From positions 102,931,152-102,995,151 of the forward strand of contig NC_057832.1 in the NCBI RefSeq assembly GCF_910594005.1: a stretch of 64,000 nucleotides of DNA, in the 5' to 3' direction. This DNA comes from Cervus elaphus (Eukaryota; Chordata; Mammalia; Artiodactyla; Cervidae). Made by a program: the position numbers and the translations under genes. The notes under the pieces are model-generated. The model did no database searches. It was not told the DNA's origin and saw only the letters and a program-made list of their open reading frames with translations. This document shows, piece by piece, positions 59,520 through 64,000 of this stretch. Numbering within the stretch: the stretch's first letter is position 1; every line of letters begins with the position of its first letter.

Positions 59520-60001
59520 GAGGTGTCTTGTGCATGGTACAGCACAGAGGGAGGACAACAGTGGAAGTGGGGATCCAGTTAAGAGGCTTCATTGAAAGAC
59601 AAGAGATGGTGGTTATTTCAACTGGAGATGCAGCAGTGAAGATGCATGTGTGAAGACCATCTCCAAACCAATTTTGGAGATGGAGCTGATAAGACCAGCT
59701 AATGGTCTAATACAAGAATAAAAAAAAAAAAAGAGGAAACAAGGGTCAATCCCAGTGCCCTTTACTGGGAAAGATAAAGAGGAGAAGCAACTCTGAAGAA
59801 CAGAAAGGTCTGTTTTGGATGTATTAAGTTGAAGAAATCTAAGGGGCAATCTGAAAAAGGCAGTTATCTGAGACAGCAGTTTCAGGGAGAGGTCAGGGCT
59901 AGAGACAGAATTTTGAGAGGCAAGTACATAATGATTCAAAAGGTATGCAATTTGATGACGTTAGTGGAAATCAGCAAAGACTAGAATGAGAATGTAAGTA
60001 G
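59520..60001 (+). repeat. Old common mammalian repeat, left part, interrupted by BovB
   Basis: GAGATGGTGGTTATTTCAAC, GATGTATTAAGTTGAAGAAA, AGGGAGAGGTCAGGGCTAGA and CAGAATTTTGAGAGG occur in a known old repeat that I cannot name. The same repeat seems to resume at 60685 (GAGAGTGTGG-like AAGAGTGTGGCCCAGAAGTC). Confidence 0.5.
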
Positions 60002-60698
60002 TTCAGTTAAGTCGCTCAGTCGTGTCCAACACTTTGCGACCCCGTGGACCAGCACACCAGGCCTCCCTGTCCATCACCAACCCCTGGAGTTTACTCAAAC
60101 TCATGTCCATTGAGTAGGTGATGCCATCCAACCATCTCATCCTCTGTCGTCCCCTTCAATCTTTCCCAGCATAGGGTCTTTTCCAATGAGTCAGTTCTTC
60201 ACATCAGGTGACCAAAGTATTGGAGTTTCAGCTTTAGCATCAGTCCTTCCAATAAATACTCAGGACTGGTTTCCTTTAGGATGGACTGATTGGATCTCCT
60301 TGCAGTCCACGGGACTCTCAAGAACCTTCTCCAACACCACAGATCAAAAGCATCAACTCTCCAGCGCAGAGCTTTTTTTTATAGTCCAACTCTTACATCC
60401 ATACATGACTACTGAAAAAACCATACCTTTGACAAGAAGGACCTTTGTTAGCAAAGTAATATCTCTGCTTTTTAATATGCTGTCTAGGTTAGTCATAACT
60501 TTTCTTCCAAGGAGTAAGCGTCTTTTAATTTCATGGCTGCAGTCACCATCTGCAATGATTTTGGAGCCCAAAAAAATTAAGTCTGTCACTGTTTCCACTG
60601 TTTCCCCATCAATTTCCCATGAAATGATGGGACCAGATGCCATGATCTTAGTTTTCTGAATGTTGAGTTTTAAGCCAACTTTTGGAGAATCCAAGTAA
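59988..60698 (-). mobile_element. BovB fragment with decayed target-site duplication
   Basis: The body is at about 60002-60684, reverse orientation, from the GTTCAGTTAAGTCGCTCAGT tail to TTGAGTTTTAAGCCAACTTT. Both strands show broken BovB frames, for example the minus-strand GLKLNIQKTKIMASGPIISW in a 137-codon frame. It stops just 3' of the YADD region, so no catalytic motif remains. Flanks GAGAATGTAAGTAG (59988-60001) and GAGAATCCAAGTAA (60685-60698) are similar. Confidence 0.92.
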
Positions 60699-60759
60699 GG
60701 TAGAAGGAAAACCAAGAGTGTGGCCCAGAAGTCAAAGAAAGGGTTTCTGGCAGAGGGAG

Positions 60760-61129
60760 TGGCCACTTACTATTTAACCTTCATGAACTATGAACCCTTC
60801 TTAATGTTCCTACCAAACAAGAAGTTTCAAAAGGACAAGAACTATTTCTTATTCATTTCGGCACTTTCTGCTCTAAACACACCAGAAGTTCAACTTGTGG
60901 TTATCAATTTAATGATTAGTAGGAGGGTCACAAATGCTGCCAAGTGAGGCATTTGTGCAGGAGCTCATCTTTCTCAAGGTATTTCAGTCTGCAGCTAGAT
61001 TTACCACCCAATACTCCTTTCTAATAAATAATGAAAATTCTCATTTAGTTCACAATGAATCACCTCAACTACTTTCTCACTGTCATTTCACCAAAACACA
61101 GCATGTCCATCCATCAAATTTGGTATCAA
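60760..61129. other. No recognisable feature
   Basis: Intronic DNA, short frames only. Confidence 0.4.
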
Positions 61130-61195
61130 CAAGAACAGTGCCAGACACATAGCAGGTGCTCAGTAAGTATTAGGTGGATGAATCAATGGATGCGG
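61130..61195 (+). repeat. MIR/L2 tail relic
   Basis: CAGTGCCAGACACATAGCAG followed by GTGCTCAGTAAGTATTAGG. Confidence 0.55.
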
Positions 61196-61621
61196 GTAGG
61201 AGAGAGGAAAGAAAAACAATCTCTTATCCTCCAGGATCCACAGATAAAATGAGACAATAATCCTCTATGGATTTCATTTAACATATTTTCATCAATAATT
61301 AAGACTCTGAAGGAATAAACTGCTTATAAACATGAAGAAATCCATTACAAAGTAAAATCATTAGAGATACTTCACCATCTGGAAACAATAAATCAGTATT
61401 TTCTAAGTTCAATTTTTTTAATAAATATTTACTCCCAAACCTCTAATACCCTTTATACGTCATTCATTTTACACAAAAAGCTAGGAAATAACCTTCCAAA
61501 GCCTAATAGAGGATTCAGGAGCTGGAAGAGAAAAAAAAATTTCCAAACACTATTTGAAAGTAGATTCATTCTACCTTACATCAAAGCATTTTAAAAGAAA
61601 CCCCAATACTAACTAGTAACA

Positions 61622-61952
61622 CAGTTGGCCTTCCGTAACTCCAAGTTCCGCATCCACAGATTCCACCAACCACAGACTGAAATTATTCAGGGAGAAGAAA
61701 AAAAGCAATTCCAGAAAACCCAAAAACCCAAAACCTGAATTCGTCAAGCAGGCAATTATTTCTATGGCATTTTCAGTGTATTAGGTATCATAAATAATCT
61801 AGACAAGATTTAAACAATCAATATATGGGAGGATGTACATAGATCATAGGCAAATACTACCCGTCATATGGAAGGGACTTGAGCATGCATGGACTACGGT
61901 ACTCAAGAGGGTCCCAGAACCAGCTCCCCATGAATACGAAAGGAAGACGATT
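61622..61952 (-). mobile_element. MER2-like Tigger (TcMar) DNA transposon, non-autonomous
   Basis: CAGTTGGCCTTCCGTAACTC, CCACAGATTCCACCAACCAC, ATTAGGTATCATAAATAATC, TATATGGGAGGATGTACATA, GGACTTGAGCATGCATGGAC and AAGGAAGACG match MER2 end to end as I recall it. About 330 bp, termini inverted and eroded. It sits 120 bp downstream (in CHCHD3 sense) of the exon at 62073-62160. Confidence 0.8.
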
Positions 61953-62072
61953 CTCCTGTAAAAAGCATCCAAGTAACAAAAGACAGAAGTGCGGGAGAAC
62001 TTGACTATCGAGTGAACTTTCACCACTTAAAGTTTTTCTACTAAGAACTCAGAAATTCAAACTCTGAAATAC

Positions 62073-62160
62073 CTGAGGCACCATAAGTACCAGAATACCG
62101 CTGAGACTTCGGGCCAGATGGAGAGGTTTCCTTCATACGATCAATCACATTTTCCGAAAG
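62073..62160 (-). CDS. CHCHD3: CHCHD3 (MIC19) internal exon, codons ~28-56
   Basis: This 88-bp exon lies just after the first coding exon of MIC19. On the minus strand it is preceded by a CTCTTTTCAG acceptor and followed by a GT donor. It encodes LSENVIDRMKETSPSG, then PKSQRYSGTYGAS and one base of the next codon. As I recall, the human protein reads LSENVIDRMKESSPSG and SKSQRYSGAYGAS here, so the differences are Ser to Thr, Ser to Pro and Ala to Thr. The segment is the Ser-rich linker between the myristoylated N-terminus (encoded outside the window) and the coiled coil. It starts on a whole codon (phase 0) and ends in phase 1, which joins exactly to the exon at 13471-13552. The donor GTATTT lacks G at +5 and is weak. 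Confidence 0.93.
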
Positions 62161-62162
62161 CT

Positions 62163-62555
62163 GAAAAGAGCAACATCAAAATAAAATCAATTATAAGAGA
62201 ACAAGAAAGAAAACAGTACAATAGCATCCAAGTAAGCCAGTCATCCATGGCAATATGTGTAACGAATGGCCTGAAGAAATTAGACTAAATCTGATCGCTG
62301 TGAAACTAAAACCAAGAAGAGTTTTAAGATGTTAAGATGCACCCCACAGCACTACTTCTTTATTTCTTCTAATGCATTGCTCATTGCTCATTAAAAATAA
62401 CACTTTCCCTCATTCTATACTGTGCACTAAATTGTAATCTCTGAGAAAACGTAAGCCATCAGAACTCCTCCAACTTTCCTCCCTCATCCTCCAAATTAAT
62501 TTACACTTGCAGCAGGCCTTAGCGCCTTCCTTCCCTCCAGTCCCAAAAGAAACAG
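62163..62555. other. No recognisable feature besides the splice acceptor region
   Basis: Intronic DNA directly upstream (on the minus strand) of the exon at 62073-62160. Nothing else seen. Confidence 0.5.
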
Positions 62556-62557
62556 TG

Positions 62558-62578
62558 TCCCTCCCTCCCTCCCTCCCG
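62558..62578. repeat. (CCCT)n simple repeat
   Basis: About five CCCT units. Confidence 0.85.
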
Positions 62579-62609
62579 GCTAACCACAAACAATCCCTCT
62601 TTCAGTAGA

Positions 62610-62880
62610 TTTCTTTATGCACCAACTCTGTGCCGGGAACTAGGCTAGACTTCAGGTATTCTAAGTCATCAAGTTGCTTAAAGAGAAGAAACAGACGACC
62701 ACCATGCATTTAAATAAAATGTGAAGGATGTTACTTAAGTCAGTTGGCCTGTAACGGAAGGACAGACAGCACGGTGGGCAAGATGGGCAGGGCATCTAGC
62801 CAGGCTTTGGGAGTGTGGCTGGGCAGGAGGCTAAGAAGGATGAACAGTACTTAGGAACAGAAGGAGTAGGATATAAGAGT
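62610..62880 (+). repeat. Old common mammalian repeat, family not assigned
   Basis: ATGCACCAACTCTGTGCCGG, GAACTAGGCTAGACTTCAGG and a later GGACAGACAGCACGGTGGGC resemble the unassigned old repeat elsewhere in the window. Confidence 0.4.
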
Positions 62881-62890
62881 ACTATAAGCA

Positions 62891-63217
62891 GAGGGTATTA
62901 GGATTTCCCTGGTGGTCCAGTAGTTAAGATCCACCTGCCAATGCAGGGGACATGGGTTCGATCCCTGGTCTGGGAAGATTCCACAAGCCACAGGGCAACT
63001 AAGTCCATGTGCCACAACTAGTAACAACTACTAAGCCCATGCTCCAGAGCCCAGAAGCCAGAACCAATGAAGCCCGCACGCCCTAGAGCCTGTGCTCATC
63101 TACAGGAGAAGCCACCGCAACGAGAAGTCCGAGCACTGCAACTAGAGAAAGCCTGTGCGCACCAACAAAGACTCAGCGCAGCCAAAAATAAATGCTTTAA
63201 AAAGAAAGAGGAGGGTA
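62891..63217 (+). mobile_element. CHR-type SINE with likely 7-bp target-site duplication
   Basis: The body is at about 62898-63210: GATTTCCCTGGTGGTCCAGT, GGGTTCGATCCCTGGTCTGG, GAAGCCCGCACGCCCTAGAG, ACTGCAACTAGAGAAAGCCT and CAGCGCAGCCAAAAATAAAT. GAGGGTA flanks it at 62891-62897 and 63211-63217. Confidence 0.9.
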
Positions 63218-63382
63218 CCACATGAAGCTACCACTAAACAACAGGGCTTAACAGCAAGTGGCAATACGAAACAGGCAGCTGGCAATAGGACGGAGGCAAT
63301 GAGGAATACTCAGGCCACGAGATTTGAGTCATCAGCACCTCTAACCCCTAGATATCATAGCATCCTTTTATTATTTTCTTAT

Positions 63383-63562
63383 CAGGTTTCCCTTGTGGCT
63401 CAGCTAATAAAGAATCTCCCTGCAATGTGGGAGACCTGGGTTCGATCTAAGGGTTGGGAAGATCCCCTGGAGAAGGGAAAGGCTACCCACTCCAGTATTC
63501 TGGCCTGGAGAATTCCATGGACTGTATAGTCCATGGGGTCGCAAAGAGTCGGACAGAACAGA
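63383..63562 (+). mobile_element. Bov-A/Bov-tA SINE
   Basis: GGTTTCCCTTGTGGCTCAGC head, GGTTGGGAAGATCCCCTGGA, AATTCCATGGACTGTATAGT and GGGGTCGCAAAGAGTCGGAC. A short internal loss removes the GAGGAGCCTGGCAGGC passage. Confidence 0.92.
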
Positions 63563-63740
63563 GGGATTTTCACTCATTTCACAGCACTTACCACTATCTG
63601 ATTCTTTCCTGTTTATTGCCTGTCTTGCTCACGAGAAACAAAGCCCCAGGAAAGCATGGATTTGGCTGTCCTGTCCAGTATTATACCCCAGAGCCTCAGT
63701 AAGCCTGGTTCATTAGTGAACGGTTAAACAAATGAAACAA
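63563..63740 (+). repeat. L2 LINE 3' end
   Basis: TTCACAGCACTTACCACTAT, TATTGCCTGTCTTGCTCACG, GAAAGCATGGATTTGGCTGT, CCCAGAGCCTCAGTAAGCC and a degraded tail, in L2 order. Confidence 0.7.
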
Positions 63741-63779
63741 CAGGGATGAAGAAAAGAATGGGTGAAGCAGGAAGTTGAG

Positions 63780-64000
63780 GAGGGGGCTCAGTGAAACAGA
63801 AGGTAGAAAGGGAAATAAGATTCTGGATGTTGAAGACTCTTAGTAAATAAATCCTTCAAGTCAGGGGGTTGAACTTGATTCTGAGGGCAGCGAGGCACTA
63901 CTGAAGGATTTTAAGCAGGGTAATGACACAATCAGACTTACATTTTAGAAAGATCACTCTAGCTACAGTGTGAAGAACAGATTGGAGGGGGATGAGAACA
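63780..64000 (+). repeat. Old common mammalian repeat at the right edge
   Basis: AAGGATTTTAAGCAGGGTAA, TGACACAATCAGACTTACAT, TTTAGAAAGATCACTCTAGC and GAACAGATTGGAGGGGGATG are paralogous to 50990-51110. Runs off the window. Confidence 0.55.

Larger units (their letters stand above)
13553..62072 (-). other. CHCHD3: CHCHD3 intron 2 (complete, ~48.5 kb)
   Basis: This intron lies between the two CHCHD3 exons in the window. On the minus strand its 5' splice site is GTATTT at 62072-62067 and its 3' splice site is TTTTAG at 13558-13553. It is a phase 1 intron. It holds at least six BovB segments in both orientations, a bovine-type L1 3' end, several Bov-A SINEs and many MIR, L2, old L1 and hAT relics. 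I saw no other exon, snoRNA, microRNA hairpin with clear support, or processed pseudogene. A long repeat-rich intron fits CHCHD3, which spans about 300 kb in human. Confidence 0.9.
62161..64000 (-). other. CHCHD3: CHCHD3 intron 1 (partial, 3' end only)
   Basis: This is the intronic sequence upstream of the exon at 62073-62160 on the minus strand; the first coding exon lies beyond the window. The polypyrimidine tract at the acceptor is short. The part present holds a CCCT microsatellite, an old unassigned repeat (62610-62880), a CHR SINE, a Bov-A SINE, an L2 relic and a further old repeat at the right edge. Confidence 0.8.

Overview
This is nuclear DNA from a ruminant, most likely a bovid. The evidence is the density of ruminant-specific repeats: BovB/RTE LINEs, Bov-A/Bov-tA SINEs, CHR-type tRNA-Glu SINEs and a bovine-type L1 3' end. 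I cannot tell cattle, sheep, goat or buffalo apart from the sequence alone. Nothing looks prokaryotic. There is no operon, CRISPR array, insertion sequence or intact mobile protein gene.

The only cellular gene I can support is CHCHD3 (MIC19), transcribed on the minus strand. Two internal exons are present: an 88-bp exon at 62073-62160 and an 82-bp exon at 13471-13552. Both have AG/GT borders. They join in phase, the last base of the first and the first two of the second making one Val codon, and together encode about residues 28-84 of the MIC19 coiled-coil (DUF737) region. The first exon with its myristoylated N-terminus would lie beyond 64000, and the C-terminal CHCH domain beyond position 1. 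The window is therefore part of intron 1 (62161-64000), all of intron 2 (13553-62072, about 48.5 kb) and part of intron 3 (1-13470).

Layout. Intron 3 part (1-13470): MIR and L2 relics, two MER20-like hAT elements, two Bov-A SINEs near 10.8-11.5 kb, an L1 tail plus CHR SINE at 7.6-8.1 kb, and a minus-strand BovB at 12-13 kb. Intron 2: old L1 at 14.6-15.6 kb; a mostly unique AT-rich stretch at 17-31 kb; a BovB-rich zone at 31-45 kb, with one minus-strand and two long plus-strand copies plus a 3' fragment; L1M/L2 relics at 47-48 kb; a bovine-type L1 3' end at 51.1-53.1 kb; further BovB fragments at 55 and 60 kb; and a MER2-like Tigger at 61.6 kb. Intron 1 part: a CHR SINE, a Bov-A SINE and an L2 relic.

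I found no new gene system. The best leads are mobile-element and genome-architecture observations: a BovB copy whose 5' end is a 32-bp hairpin inside a perfect 10-bp target-site duplication; an L1 with a probable short 3' transduction; two BovB copies truncated at nearly the same consensus point; a head-to-head Bov-A pair; a near-perfect 47-bp tandem duplication; and a weak 5' splice site on CHCHD3 exon 2. Repeat family names come from memory of consensus sequences and were not checked by a database search.
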